Origin: a bacterium
GTDB taxonomy: Bacteria; Auribacterota; UBA3054
Direction of reading: 5' to 3'
DNA length: 55,263 nt
NCBI GenBank assembly: GCA_017963805.1
Contig: JAGCTE010000065.1
Coordinates: 1-55,263, forward strand
This document shows, piece after piece, positions 7,367 to 16,734 of this stretch. The notes under the pieces were generated by a model that was not told where the DNA came from, did no database searches, and worked only from the letters and a program-made list of their open reading frames with translations. Each line of letters starts with the position of its first letter. Position 1 is the stretch's first letter. The position numbers were made by a program, and so were the translations under genes.

Positions 7367-10275
7367 TACTTCTTGAAGAGGCCTTTCAAAAGATTCTTTC
7401 CTTCCTTTATGAGCTGGTCGGCCTTCTGGGAAGTGTCGGAATTCTTGTCAGACTGGATGACGCCGCCCAATTTCTCGAGGCCCTTCTGCACGCTTTCCTT
7501 GACCTTGTCGGTCGGGACCACGTCGAGGAACATCTCCCAGTGGTCGCCCAAGGTCTTGGTCAGGGATTTGAAGACGTTTTCGGGGCCAAGGATCTGCGGG
7601 TTCTCAAGCGTTCCGGTCACGACGATAGGCGGCAGAGGATAAGTCTTGCCGGGTTCGTCGTTGTCTTTCAAGACGGACTTGGGCGCCATGGAGAGCACGA
7701 TCTCTTTGACGGCCTGGGCGGTAAGCGTCAGGCTGATGGCCATGTCGATGTTCTTGTCCATGTCGATGGTGCCCTCGGTCCTAACGCCCACCACCGTGCT
7801 TGTGACTTCGCTCTCGTCGATGGCGAGAACGCCGTTGGTAAGCGAGGCGCTCAATCCGAAATCGCGGAACGGAAGGTCGCTCAGGCGGCTGTAGTGCAGA
7901 ACGTTCGCAAGGGCGTTCAGGATCTTGATGTTCTTGAGCTCGCCGTCCCGCACGTCCATTTTGAACTGCGCGGTCAGATCTTTCTTTATGGCCTCGCTGT
8001 CGGTGCCGCGGCCCTGGGCCTGGAGATTCAATCCGGCAAGGCCTGAGATGTAGGTGTCGCCTTTCGGCATCGCGGCTTTGGAGACCGCCATGCAGGAGAT
8101 GTTGGTGCCAAGAAGGGACAGGGTGTAGGCGTAGCCCGGGATCTTAAGGTCGCAGACGGTGTTCAGATCCAGCTTTCCTTCGGCGAAGCCGAGGTCCGGG
8201 CCCTTAAGCGTCGCCACGCCGTTTTTAAGCTCAGCGAAAAGTTTGCAGGGAGAGAGAACGTAGTTGCCGTAGCAAAGTTCCTTGAAGTCGAGAGTGGCCT
8301 CAGCCTGCCATTTTTCTATGCCCTTGGCCGGTTCGGCCTGGCCGCCCTTCTTCGGTTCTTCCGCTTTTTTCTGGGCGTCTTTTTCCGCGCTTCCCTCGGG
8401 GGAGGCGGTCAGAGCCTGGATGTCGAAATGGTTGGAAGAGACGTACAGTTTCTGTTTGCCGGCCGTCGGCTCGATATAGAATTCGCCGTTAAGATCGAGA
8501 CTCTGTTTCTGATTGGAGCCTTTCTGCACGGAGAGCGAGGTCGGGTTCAGCGTGATCTTCGGAAGCGTGGCGCTGGCGGCGCCGGCACACTGCAGGAAGA
8601 GCTGGTCTTTAACGTTCTCGGGATCCCAGGCGAGCGAGGAGAGCGAGCCGATGTCCCAGCGAATGGAGTAGTTCTTCTGGCTTATGGAGCCTTCGCCCTT
8701 GATCCCGGCGGAAACGATGTTCCGGTCGTTCATGGCGGCCGAGAAGCGCTTCATGGTGAAAGCGAAGCGGTCGTTGTCGGAAAAAGAGCCCTCGATCAGC
8801 GCCTCGCCGTTCAGCTTGCGGTAGCGCTTGTCTTTCATGGCGAGATCGGCGTCGTTCAGGGAGAGCTGCCAAACGCCGTTCAGGTCTTTTTTCGCGGGAT
8901 CGAAAAAGGTCTTGCCGGACACGGAGAGCGTACCCTTGTTGATCTTGAAGTCCTTGTCCTTGACAAGGGGCTCGAGCCACTGAAGCTCGGCGTCCCTGAG
9001 CTCGTAGGCAACGTTCGCCGAACAGAGCTCGCCGCGAGAGAGTTTGTCGAATTCCAAAGAGAGCGGCGAAAGCGTCTTGACGAGCAGCATGACGCTGCCG
9101 TCGGGGCGGCGGGCGGAAAGGTCGAAGCGGTCGAAGGAGATCTTCTTTTTGGCGGCCTCGTAGCGCGTGGTGGAGACGAGCTCGCAGTCCACGGCCGGAA
9201 GCTTCGGGTGGGCGGTATAGGAGACTTTCCTCAGGAAAAGATGGTTCGTGCCGGAAAGCGTGCTGGCGGAATTGTCCCACTTGGCGCTGGACGTGAGCGC
9301 GGTCTCCAATTGCCCCAGAGCCAGCGGCACGCGGTCTCCGAAGAGTTTTTCCCAGAGCCCGGAGGGCATGACCTGCAGCGCGGCGGCCGCCTCGGCGCTG
9401 CCGGAATTAACGTCGTAGCGTCCCTGGGTGGTAAGGCCGGCCACGTCTTTTTTGCCCTGCTTGAGGGCTATGGAGAGGTTCTTTATGAGGAGAGCCTGGC
9501 CGACGTTTTCGCATTCCGCCTGGAGGTTCCCCAGAACGTACCAGTTCGCGAGGTCTATTTCGCCGGCCCTGCCGGTCAGATTCGTTATGAGCAGCGAGCC
9601 TTTGGCGCCGGTGGGGATGAGGGAATCGGAGAAATTGAAGGCGGCGTCCAGCGAGAACGGCATCCTTTCTATCGTGACATCATCGCCCTTTATGTAGCGG
9701 GCGTTGCCGTTGACCTTCAGAAGGGCCTCTTTTTCCGGAGCAAATTCCAAAAGTTCCAGGTTGAGGCTGCCCCAGAGTTTTTCCTCGGCGGTCGTGATGG
9801 AGAAAGAGGCGCCGGGAATGTGGAGCGCGCCTAGGTCGACGGGCAGCTTCAGCTCCTCGATCTTTTTCTTGAGGTCGAAATCCTCCTTTTGTTTTTTCTC
9901 GTCCTCGGGCTTTTCCTCCCTTTTTTCGAAGAAGGTCGGGAAGATCGCCAGTCTGGGGCCGACTATGGATAGCGATTTGATCCTCTTCTGATCGGCGCCC
10001 AACGAGGCCAGCTCGTAGCCGGTCTTGAAGCTCTGGATGAAGAGCGTCATGTTCGTTTCGCCGGCGGGGTTTTTCCAAACGAAATTCAAATTGTTGAAAG
10101 ACGTTTCGCCGAAACCGAGGTCGATATCGTCAAGGGTGAAAGTGTATTCCTCGGTCTGCAGGGCCGGAACGAGGACCTTCGTGATGAACGGCGACGAGGT
10201 GGCGACGAAAAACGCGGCGAAAAGAAGCGCGAGAAGTATGAGCGCGGCGATAAGGAGGCGTTTGATTATTTTCAT
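7366..10275 (-). CDS. AsmA-like envelope protein
   Basis: 969-residue protein with an N-terminal membrane anchor (about 5-25, rich in Leu/Ala) and a long periplasmic beta-rich body. The C-terminal third (LNLQAQGRGTDSEAIKKDLT, GELKNIKILNALANVL, then the TSTVVGVRTEGTIDMDKNID block) is typical of the AsmA/DUF748/TamB-like group. Such proteins are thought to form hydrophobic bridges that carry phospholipids between inner and outer membranes, supporting a diderm host. A charged Lys/Glu-rich insert occurs around residues 125-140 and another near 625-650. The gene overlaps dsbD-like and hflX in the same operon. Confidence 0.88.
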   Translation of the reverse strand: MKIIKRLLIAALILLALLFAAFFVATSSPFITKVLVPALQTEEYTFTLDDIDLGFGETSFNNLNFVWKNPAGETNMTLFIQSFKTGYELASLGADQKRIKSLSIVGPRLAIFPTFFEKREEKPEDEKKQKEDFDLKKKIEELKLPVDLGALHIPGASFSITTAEEKLWGSLNLELLEFAPEKEALLKVNGNARYIKGDDVTIERMPFSLDAAFNFSDSLIPTGAKGSLLITNLTGRAGEIDLANWYVLGNLQAECENVGQALLIKNLSIALKQGKKDVAGLTTQGRYDVNSGSAEAAAALQVMPSGLWEKLFGDRVPLALGQLETALTSSAKWDNSASTLSGTNHLFLRKVSYTAHPKLPAVDCELVSTTRYEAAKKKISFDRFDLSARRPDGSVMLLVKTLSPLSLEFDKLSRGELCSANVAYELRDAELQWLEPLVKDKDFKINKGTLSVSGKTFFDPAKKDLNGVWQLSLNDADLAMKDKRYRKLNGEALIEGSFSDNDRFAFTMKRFSAAMNDRNIVSAGIKGEGSISQKNYSIRWDIGSLSSLAWDPENVKDQLFLQCAGAASATLPKITLNPTSLSVQKGSNQKQSLDLNGEFYIEPTAGKQKLYVSSNHFDIQALTASPEGSAEKDAQKKAEEPKKGGQAEPAKGIEKWQAEATLDFKELCYGNYVLSPCKLFAELKNGVATLKGPDLGFAEGKLDLNTVCDLKIPGYAYTLSLLGTNISCMAVSKAAMPKGDTYISGLAGLNLQAQGRGTDSEAIKKDLTAQFKMDVRDGELKNIKILNALANVLHYSRLSDLPFRDFGLSASLTNGVLAIDESEVTSTVVGVRTEGTIDMDKNIDMAISLTLTAQAVKEIVLSMAPKSVLKDNDEPGKTYPLPPIVVTGTLENPQILGPENVFKSLTKTLGDHWEMFLDVVPTDKVKESVQKGLEKLGGVIQSDKNSDTSQKADQLIKEGKNLLKGLFKK

Positions 10276-11747
10276 GGCTCTAGGATTATGACGGCCGGCA
10301 GGCCCTTGGGTTGAAGGAGATCCAAACGTATTTTGAGCAGTCTGTTTTCCGCGTCAGCGTCCACGCGGTAGTTAAGGAAGACGAAGTCGCTGGTCAGGAT
10401 GTTCCTGATCTCGGGATCGCGGAAAGTTTTCCGCTCCATTTTTTTGCAGGAGGCGCACCAGCTGGCGGAACAGTCGACGACAAGCGGTTTCTTTTCCGCG
10501 CGGCTCTTTTCAAAAGCGGCGCTGATGCTGTCGTTGTAATAATAGCCCGGAACTTTCTCCGTTTCGGAATACGAGTAGTTCTCGGCGCGGAAGAGCCGCG
10601 GGACCGCGAGGGCGTAGTAAATGCCGAGCCCGATGAGCACGACGGCCATGACTCTTTTCACCCAGACCATCCAGCCGCCCGGCTTCGGGAGGAAGGAGAG
10701 CCCGGCGCCAAGGAAAGGCCAGGGCGAAGCCAGGCCAAGTCCCAGCACGAAAGGCAGCAGCAAGCCCAGGTAATTGCCCTTATTGTAGAGCTCCGCGCCC
10801 TGCGCCAGGGCGTAGACGATGACGGGGGCTACGCAGGCGCCGGCCAAGAGCGCCGCCAGAACGCCCAGGAAGAAGGCGTGCGCGGCGCTGCCCTTTTTCC
10901 CGGACACGTTCTGCGGCCTGCCTACGAAGCGGCTCCAGTCCAAGATGAAGAGGTCGAGCATTGCCAGGCCCAGCACTATGAAGAGCAGAGCCAGGGCGGC
11001 CCTGAAGTACCAGAGGTCGTACCACTGGCCGAAGCTGCCGCCGATGAAGATTGCTATGGCGCCCAGCGTCCCGTAGGTCAGCGTCATGCCGAGCCCGTAG
11101 GTCGCGCCCAGAAGCGCGCCGCGCCGTGGCCCGGCCTTTTCGTATTTCGCGCCGAGGACCGCCAGCGTCATGGGGATGACCGGCAGTACGCAGGGCGTAA
11201 GGTTCAGCAGAAGGCCGCCGAAGAAGAGCAGCACGAGCGCCCAGATCCCGAATCCGGAAGAGGCTTTTTCCTCCTCCTTGCCGTAGAGGAAAGCCTTGAA
11301 GTCCGCGCTCGACATGTATCCGTAGGCGCGCTTAGTTTCTTTGAACCCGTCGATCTCCGGAGGCAGTTTGCTGGAGCCGATACGAAGTTCGGAAGACTTT
11401 TCGCCGCCCAACGTGATCGTCTGCGGAGGATAGCAGATATCCTTGTCGCAACAGCGGAAATTTATGGAAAGTGGAGTACCCGTCGCGACGGTGAACTCAA
11501 GGCTCTTCTTGTAAACGTCCTCGCCCTCCGCGTTCTTTTCCGGAACGGGAAGGGAAGGGACGACGCCGTTTACGGTGAAGCCGGCGTAAAGGTAGGCCCC
11601 TTTTTTAACGTCAGCTTTGATCCGGCAGGAACCGGCTTCTTCGCCGAGCAGCGAAAAAGAGACGGGCAGCGTTTCGGCGCCGAGAGCCGAAAGCGCGAAG
11701 GCCAAAAGAAGCGCGGTCAGGCGCAGAAGTTTAAGTAAGTCAGTCAT
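10272..11747 (-). CDS. DsbD-like thiol:disulfide interchange protein
   Basis: 491 residues. A signal peptide (MTDLLKLLRL...ALGA) leads to a DsbD-alpha-like periplasmic domain containing CCDKDICYPP. Then comes a multi-span CcdA/DsbD transmembrane domain with LLNLTPCVLPVIPM and GACVAPVI cysteines, and a C-terminal thioredoxin-like domain with ASWCASCKKME. It carries electrons from cytoplasmic thioredoxin to periplasmic thiols. All three redox Cys pairs are visible. First gene of its operon, its stop overlapping the AsmA-like ATG. Odd: no SD is seen, and the extended -10 lies only nine bases before the ATG, so the message may be leaderless. Confidence 0.93.
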   Translation of the reverse strand: MTDLLKLLRLTALLLAFALSALGAETLPVSFSLLGEEAGSCRIKADVKKGAYLYAGFTVNGVVPSLPVPEKNAEGEDVYKKSLEFTVATGTPLSINFRCCDKDICYPPQTITLGGEKSSELRIGSSKLPPEIDGFKETKRAYGYMSSADFKAFLYGKEEEKASSGFGIWALVLLFFGGLLLNLTPCVLPVIPMTLAVLGAKYEKAGPRRGALLGATYGLGMTLTYGTLGAIAIFIGGSFGQWYDLWYFRAALALLFIVLGLAMLDLFILDWSRFVGRPQNVSGKKGSAAHAFFLGVLAALLAGACVAPVIVYALAQGAELYNKGNYLGLLLPFVLGLGLASPWPFLGAGLSFLPKPGGWMVWVKRVMAVVLIGLGIYYALAVPRLFRAENYSYSETEKVPGYYYNDSISAAFEKSRAEKKPLVVDCSASWCASCKKMERKTFRDPEIRNILTSDFVFLNYRVDADAENRLLKIRLDLLQPKGLPAVIILEP

Positions 11748-11756
11748 AGTAATTAG

Positions 11757-11768
11757 ATTTTAGCATAA
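11757..11768 (-). promoter_or_regulatory. extended -10 promoter of dsbD operon
   Basis: Minus strand reads TTATGCTAAAAT: an extended -10 (TGnTAAAAT) ending nine bases before the dsbD-like ATG. No good -35 is visible. Predicted start close to the ATG itself. Confidence 0.55.
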
Positions 11769-11786
11769 AGGGGGCGATCCGGTCTG

Positions 11787-11815
11787 TTTACCCAAAAGGG
11801 GCTTTTTTGTAAAAT
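11787..11815 (+). promoter_or_regulatory. promoter of CD225-galM unit
   Basis: TTTACC (11787-11792), 17 bases, TAAAAT (11810-11815) preceded by a T-run (GCTTTTTTG). Divergent from the dsbD promoter about 40 bases away. Confidence 0.55.
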
Positions 11816-11850
11816 TAGGAAGTTAAGCTTACACTCTAAGGAAAGACGAT

Positions 11851-12435
11851 ATGCGTTGCGTACGTTGCGGCAAAGAGGCGGCTCCCAACAGCGCCTACTG
11901 CCCGAGCTGCGGAAAAAAGGCCAACCCAAACCAGACCGCCCCGCCCAAACCGAAACGGGACGATCGCGATCTGTACGACGAGGACGGCGTCCTTACCTTC
12001 GATCCCGACAGGGAGACCTACCATGACAGGGAGGACGAGGAGGAATCCAACGAGCAGTATTTTTCCGAGCAGGACAGAGCTTATCACAGGAAGCTGGAAG
12101 AAAAGCGCCGCCAAAGACTCATAACGGTCGATCCCAAAAATCCCGGCAGGGACATTTACGTTCCCAACAGCCTGGCCGCCGCCATCATCTTCACAATTAT
12201 TTGCTGCCAGCCCCTGGGATTAGTCGCCATCTTTTACGCCATCCAATGCAACCGCTATATCGCGATGGGCGACAAAATGAGCGCGCTTAAAGCTTCCAAA
12301 CGCGCGCGCCTTTGGATCATAATCACGGTCATAGTGAGCGTGGCGCTCATGTTTTTGACAAGCGAACTGAGCAAGGCCCCGAAGGAAAACGAACCGCAGA
12401 CCAATATCGAACAGACAGTCGATAACAATCAATAG
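11851..12435 (+). CDS. zinc-ribbon CD225/dispanin membrane protein
   Basis: 194 residues. N-terminal zinc ribbon C3-x2-C6 and C17-x2-C20, then a charged linker (about 25-100), then a CD225/dispanin segment: IIFTIICCQPLGLVAIFYA with the double cysteine and following proline, the loop around NRYIAMGDKMSALKASKRAR, and a second membrane helix near 150-170. This is the fold of eukaryotic IFITM proteins, which stiffen membranes; bacterial members are of unknown function and often carry zinc ribbons. The gene is followed 15 bases later by galM and is probably co-transcribed with it. Confidence 0.85.
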   Translation: MRCVRCGKEAAPNSAYCPSCGKKANPNQTAPPKPKRDDRDLYDEDGVLTFDPDRETYHDREDEEESNEQYFSEQDRAYHRKLEEKRRQRLITVDPKNPGRDIYVPNSLAAAIIFTIICCQPLGLVAIFYAIQCNRYIAMGDKMSALKASKRARLWIIITVIVSVALMFLTSELSKAPKENEPQTNIEQTVDNNQ

Positions 12436-12450
12436 ACATAAGGAAAAATT

Positions 12451-13542
12451 ATGGAAGAATCGAAAGCTTACGTCGCTTCGCAGTTTTTGGCGAAGACCAG
12501 TTCCGGCGAGAACGTCAACGTTTACACCCTCCAGGGCGCCGGCGGCGTCAAAATGGACGTCATCAACTACGGCGGCAAGATAACCCGCCTCTTTCTGCCC
12601 GACAGACAGGGCAACGTTAAGGACTGCATCCTTGGTTTCGGCGATGTCGAGGGCTATGAGAAAGTGGACGCTTACCTTGGCTCTTTGATCGGCCGCTACG
12701 GCAACCGCATCGCCTACGGCAAATTCACGCTGGACGGCGTGGAGTACAAACTGCCAACCAACAACGAGCCGGGAGGACTGCCCTGCTGTCTGCACGGCGG
12801 CATTAAGGGCTGGGACGCCAAAGTCTGGAAAGCCATCCCCTTCCAGGAAGGCGACACGGTCGGCATCATCTTCACATATGAGAGCGCGGACGGCGAGGAA
12901 GGCTTCCCCGGGGCCGTGAAAGTGAAAGTCACCTACACCCTGACGCCCGACAACGTCTGGCGGATCGAGTACGAAGCCACGACCGATAAGCCCACGCCTA
13001 TCAACATGACCCAGCACGTCTACTTCAACTTCCACGGCGAAGCGGAAGGCACGATCCTCGACCATGACCTCACGCTCTTCGCAGACAAGATGACGCCGAC
13101 GGACGCCGGCCTCATCCCCACCGGCGAGATCGCCCCGGTCGCCGGCACGCCCTTTGACTTCACGACGCCTCACAAGATCGGCGAAAGGATCAGGGAAACT
13201 AACGAGCAGCTCAAGTTCGGCAAGGGCTACGACCACAACTTCGTCCTGACCGCTCCCAGCCAAAACGGCGAGCCCGTCAAGGCCGCGGCGCTCTACGAGG
13301 AGACTTCCGGCCGTTATCTGGAAGTCTGGACCACGGAACCCGGCATCCAGATCTACAGCGGCAACTACTTAGGCCCGCACATCAAAGGCAAGAGCGGCGT
13401 TCCCTACAGCGAGAACGGAGGCTTAGCCATGGAGACCCAGCACTATCCCGATTCCCCCAACAAGCCCCAGTTCCCCTCGACCATAGTGCGTCCGGGCGAG
13501 ACTTACAGGACCGTTACGGAGTACCGGTTCGGGGTCAAGTAA
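12451..13542 (+). CDS. galM: aldose 1-epimerase (mutarotase)
   Basis: 363 residues without signal peptide. Conserved blocks GRYGNRIAYGKF, LHGG, TQHVYFNFHG, DHNFVL and TTEPGIQIYSGN are those of GalM; the His of TQH-type motifs and the late Glu (TTEPG) are the catalytic pair. It interconverts alpha and beta anomers of glucose or galactose in the cytoplasm. The ATG has AAGGAAAA upstream. It is followed by a second, lipoprotein-type galM and an SSS symporter, so the group handles sugar import. Its nucleotide sequence is closely similar to the second copy, indicating tandem duplication. Confidence 0.95.
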   Translation: MEESKAYVASQFLAKTSSGENVNVYTLQGAGGVKMDVINYGGKITRLFLPDRQGNVKDCILGFGDVEGYEKVDAYLGSLIGRYGNRIAYGKFTLDGVEYKLPTNNEPGGLPCCLHGGIKGWDAKVWKAIPFQEGDTVGIIFTYESADGEEGFPGAVKVKVTYTLTPDNVWRIEYEATTDKPTPINMTQHVYFNFHGEAEGTILDHDLTLFADKMTPTDAGLIPTGEIAPVAGTPFDFTTPHKIGERIRETNEQLKFGKGYDHNFVLTAPSQNGEPVKAAALYEETSGRYLEVWTTEPGIQIYSGNYLGPHIKGKSGVPYSENGGLAMETQHYPDSPNKPQFPSTIVRPGETYRTVTEYRFGVK

Positions 13543-13571
13543 TTGTAAAAAAAATTGGCTTTCACTATAAT
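13543..13571 (+). promoter_or_regulatory. promoter of second galM/symporter unit
   Basis: TTGTAA (13543-13548), 17 bases, TATAAT (13566-13571), starting right after the first galM stop. It allows the extracellular galM and symporter to be expressed separately from the cytoplasmic copy. Confidence 0.6.
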
Positions 13572-13594
13572 TTAATCGCTAAAAAACGTATTCT

Positions 13595-13618
13595 GCGTCC
13601 GGACCTCGCTTCGGACGC
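13595..13618 (+). terminator. hairpin in galM2 leader
   Basis: GCGTCCG (13595-13601) pairs with CGGACGC (13612-13618) around a 10-base loop, followed by TTT. It could be the terminator of the first galM or an attenuator, because it lies downstream of the promoter at 13543-13571. The short T-run makes it weak. Confidence 0.45.
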
Positions 13619-13645
13619 TTTAACACCTTATCAATGGAGAAAAAC

Positions 13646-14880
13646 ATGAAAAACATCTATGGCGCTCTTTGCTGCGGCTTGGCGCTCTTTACTTTCGGCT
13701 GCGCCACCGCCCCCGAGGGCGAAGCTCCGGCTCCCGCCGAGGCTCCCGAGACCCCGGTAGTCCAGGAAGTGCAGGAGGTCCAGCCGGCCCCCAATTCCAA
13801 AGCCAGCGTAACCCAAAAGTTCTTTGCCAAGAATAAACTCGGCCAGACCGTCATGCAGTACACCTTGAAAGGCGCCGGCGGCGTGGTCATGGATGTCATA
13901 AACTACGGCGGCAAAGTTGTCCGCCTCTATCTGCCCGACAAGAACGGCGAATCCAAGGACTGCACCCTGGGCTTCAACGATGTCGCCGGCTACGAGACTG
14001 TGGATCCCTACTTCGGCTCCATCATCGGCCGCTACGGCAACCGCATCGCCAACGGTCTCTTCGTCATTGACGGCGTCACCTACCGTCTGCCGACCAACAA
14101 CGAGCCGGGCGGCATTCCCTGCTGTTTGCACGGCGGCGCGGCCGGCTGGGACACCAAGATCTGGAACGCCGAGCCCTTCCAGAACGGCGACACCGTCGGC
14201 GTAGTCTTCACCACCACGAGCCCCGACGGCGACCAAGGCTTCCCCGGCAAATCGAAGCGAAGGTCACCTACACTTTGACTCCGGAAAACGTCTGGAGAAT
14301 AGAGTATGAGGCCGTTCCCGACAAGAAGACCCCGATCAACCTCACCCAGCACATTTACTTCAACTTCAACGGCGAAGCGGAAGGCACGATCCTCGATCAC
14401 GAGCTGACGCTCTGCTGCGACAAGATGACCCCGGTCGACGCCGGCCTCATCCCGACCGGCGAGATCACCCCGGTCGCCGGCACGCCGTTCGACTTCACCA
14501 CGCCGCACAAGATCGGCGAGAGAGTCGACACCAAGGGCGACAAGCAGCTTGAATACGGCAACGGCTACGACCACAACTTCGTCCTCACCAATCCTTCCAA
14601 GAACGGCGAACTGGCCCAGGCCGCGGCCCTCTACGACGCGAAATCCGGCCGCTACATGGAAGTCTGGACGACCGAACCCGGCATTCAGTTCTACTGCGGC
14701 AACTTCCTGACCGACAAGATGGTCGGCAAACAGGGCAAACCCTATCAGTTCAGAGGCGGACTGGCCCTCGAGACTCAGCATTATCCCGATTCTCCCAACC
14801 AGCCGAACTTCCCCTCCACCATCGTTAATCCCGGCCAGGTCTACAAGACCACGACCGAATATCGCTTCGGCACCAAGTAA
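13646..14880 (+). pseudogene. galM-like lipoprotein gene with one-base frameshift
   Basis: Second aldose 1-epimerase copy. The start at ATG 13646 has GGAGA five bases upstream (an earlier in-frame ATG at 13634 would overlap that SD). A signal sequence ending TFGCA, then a Pro/Glu-Ala-rich linker, suggests a lipoprotein facing outside the cytoplasm. The reading frame breaks near 14249-14251: the run reads AAA where AAAA would restore GKIEAKVTYTLT, matching the intact first copy. Upstream (to 14278) and downstream (from 14275) halves are otherwise intact and highly conserved, including TTEPGIQFYCGN. Either a recent mutation, a slippage site or a sequencing error; intact homology on both sides favours error or very recent loss. 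Confidence 0.85.
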
Positions 14881-14889
14881 GGAGCAAAA

Positions 14890-16566
14890 ATGGGTATTGT
14901 TGACATTATCGTCTTCTTCGCGTTCATCGCGTGCGTGATGTTCGTCAGCCTTTGGAAAAGCGGCGGTCAAGCCGGCAAGAGCGCTGACGACTACTTCCTG
15001 GCGGGCCGCGGCCTTTCCTGGTGGCTCATCGGCTTCTCGCTGATCGCCGCCAACATCTCCGCCGAACAGTTCGTCGGCATGTCCGGCCAGGGCGCCGGCG
15101 CGGAAGGCCTTTCCTGCGCTTCCTGGGAATGGATCGCCGCCATCGCGCTTGTCGTGGTGGCCTTCGCGCTGCTTCCCTATTTCCTGAAATCCGGCATCAC
15201 CACCATCCCGGAATTCCTGGAGATCCGCTACAACCACTGGGCCCGCGCCTTTATGACCGTCTCCATGATGGGCATTCTGATCGTGGCCTCCCTTATCGGC
15301 GTCACCTACGCCGGCAGCCTGGTCATGCAGCAGCTCTTCCAGCATCTCGGCTGGAATCTGCCGTTCTGGTCCTGCTGTCTAATCATGGGCGGCTTGGCCG
15401 GCGTCTACGTTATGGTGGGCGGTTTGAAAGCCTGCGCCTGGGCTGACCTTCTGCAGGGCTCCGCTCTGATTTTGGGCGGCGCCGTCATCGCCTACTTCGC
15501 CATGAAGGCCCTGGGCAGCACCGCTCCCGAGGGACTGACCGGCGCCGTGGAAGAAGCCAAGGCCGTTTCCTCCACCGCCATCGAGCGCTTCAGGGAACTT
15601 AACGAAGCCAAACTGCACATGGGCCGTGCCTCCAACGACGCCGCCATGCCCTGGACGATCCTCATAATCGGCATCTGGATCCCCAACTTCTACTATTGGG
15701 GCCTCAACCAGTACATCACTCAGCGCATCCTGGGCTCCGGCTCCCTGGCGGAAGGCCAGAAGGGCATCGTGCTGGCGGCTTTCTTGAAGCTGATCATCCC
15801 GTTTGTGATCGTCATCCCCGGCATCATCGCCTTCAACCTCTTCGCTAAAGATCTGGACAAGCCCGACCAGGCTCTGGGCCTTCTCATCACCAGGCTCGTC
15901 CCGCAGGGCTTCGGCCTTATGGGCTTCGTCCTGGCGGCTCTGCTTGGCGCCATCGTGTCCTCACTGGCGGCCGTTCTTAACGCCACCAGCACGCTCTTCA
16001 CGATGGACATCTATCAGCGCTATATCCGCCCGCAGGCCTCCCAGAAGGAGATCGTGACGAGCGGTCGTCTGACCATCGTGGTCCTTCTGGTCGTCGGCAT
16101 CGTGGTGGCCTCCCTTCTGAAAGCCGAATCCATCTTCGCCTACATCCAGAAGATGCAGCTCTACGTCTCACCGGGCATCGTGGCCGTCTTTATCTTCGGT
16201 CTTGTGAACCGTAAAGGCGCCCGCTGGATCGGCGCTCTGGCGCTCGTCCTTTCGCCCATCATCTACTTCCTGCTCTCGACCTACGGCTGGAGCCTGCTGC
16301 CGGGCGCCGCTTCCTTCGTGCCCGAAGTGATGGGCTGCGTGGTCGAAAACAGCGAGCCTCTGCCCATGCACTACCTCTGGGCCGCTTCCTACAACCTGAT
16401 CATCACGCTCGTCATCATGTTCGTTTTGGGCGCGATCTTCAAGATGCCGGAAGCCGTCACCTTCGAATCCAGCTCCAAGCTTGACATGAAGCCCTCCACG
16501 GCCGCCCTCGTTTTCGGCGTCATCGTGGTCGTGCTGACCGTCGCGCTCTACGTTTACTTCTGGTAA
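14890..16566 (+). CDS. Na+/sugar symporter (SSS/SGLT family)
   Basis: 558 residues with about 14 hydrophobic helices. N-terminal SADDYFLAGRGLSWWLIGFSL, AANISAEQFVGMSGQG and later GLNQYITQRILGS are typical of the solute:sodium symporter family, sugar branch (vSGLT-like). It imports a sugar with Na+ across the inner membrane. It starts nine bases after the galM lipoprotein stop, with AAGGAGC as SD, in one unit with it. Mutarotase plus symporter gives rapid supply of the transported anomer. A strong terminator follows. Confidence 0.92.
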   Translation: MGIVDIIVFFAFIACVMFVSLWKSGGQAGKSADDYFLAGRGLSWWLIGFSLIAANISAEQFVGMSGQGAGAEGLSCASWEWIAAIALVVVAFALLPYFLKSGITTIPEFLEIRYNHWARAFMTVSMMGILIVASLIGVTYAGSLVMQQLFQHLGWNLPFWSCCLIMGGLAGVYVMVGGLKACAWADLLQGSALILGGAVIAYFAMKALGSTAPEGLTGAVEEAKAVSSTAIERFRELNEAKLHMGRASNDAAMPWTILIIGIWIPNFYYWGLNQYITQRILGSGSLAEGQKGIVLAAFLKLIIPFVIVIPGIIAFNLFAKDLDKPDQALGLLITRLVPQGFGLMGFVLAALLGAIVSSLAAVLNATSTLFTMDIYQRYIRPQASQKEIVTSGRLTIVVLLVVGIVVASLLKAESIFAYIQKMQLYVSPGIVAVFIFGLVNRKGARWIGALALVLSPIIYFLLSTYGWSLLPGAASFVPEVMGCVVENSEPLPMHYLWAASYNLIITLVIMFVLGAIFKMPEAVTFESSSKLDMKPSTAALVFGVIVVVLTVALYVYFW

Positions 16567-16600
16567 ACCGCCCTTCGCTTAAAGCGAACCGCCAACAAAA

Positions 16601-16632
16601 AACCTTCCCGGTCAACACCGGGAAGGTTTTTT
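16601..16632 (+). terminator. Rho-independent terminator after symporter
   Basis: AACCTTCCCGGT (16601-16612), loop CAAC, ACCGGGAAGGTT (16617-16628): a perfect 12-bp stem followed by TTTT. The A-run on the other side would let it also work on the minus strand. Confidence 0.93.
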
Positions 16633-16658
16633 CTTACATTGACTATAAGAAATGTAAG
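16633..16658. repeat. small inverted repeat before DUF1016 gene
   Basis: CTTACATT (16633-16640) and AATGTAAG (16651-16658) form an 8-bp stem with a 10-base loop, followed by ATTTTT. It could be an operator for the nuclease gene or a weak second terminator. Confidence 0.4.
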
Positions 16659-16734
16659 ATTTTTACAAAAAGATTGGAAAATGTTGTAACAAATTATAAA
16701 CTTGGTGAAACGACATTGGGAAAAGGTGTACAAA

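Noticed and set aside
8428..9834. 468-codon plus-strand frame opposite the AsmA-like gene
   Set aside because: Antisense shadow with Val/Gly/Arg-rich low-information protein.
16702..16734. Upstream extension of the DUF1016 gene
   Set aside because: No SD before it and the ATG at 16735 has AAAGGTG at good distance.
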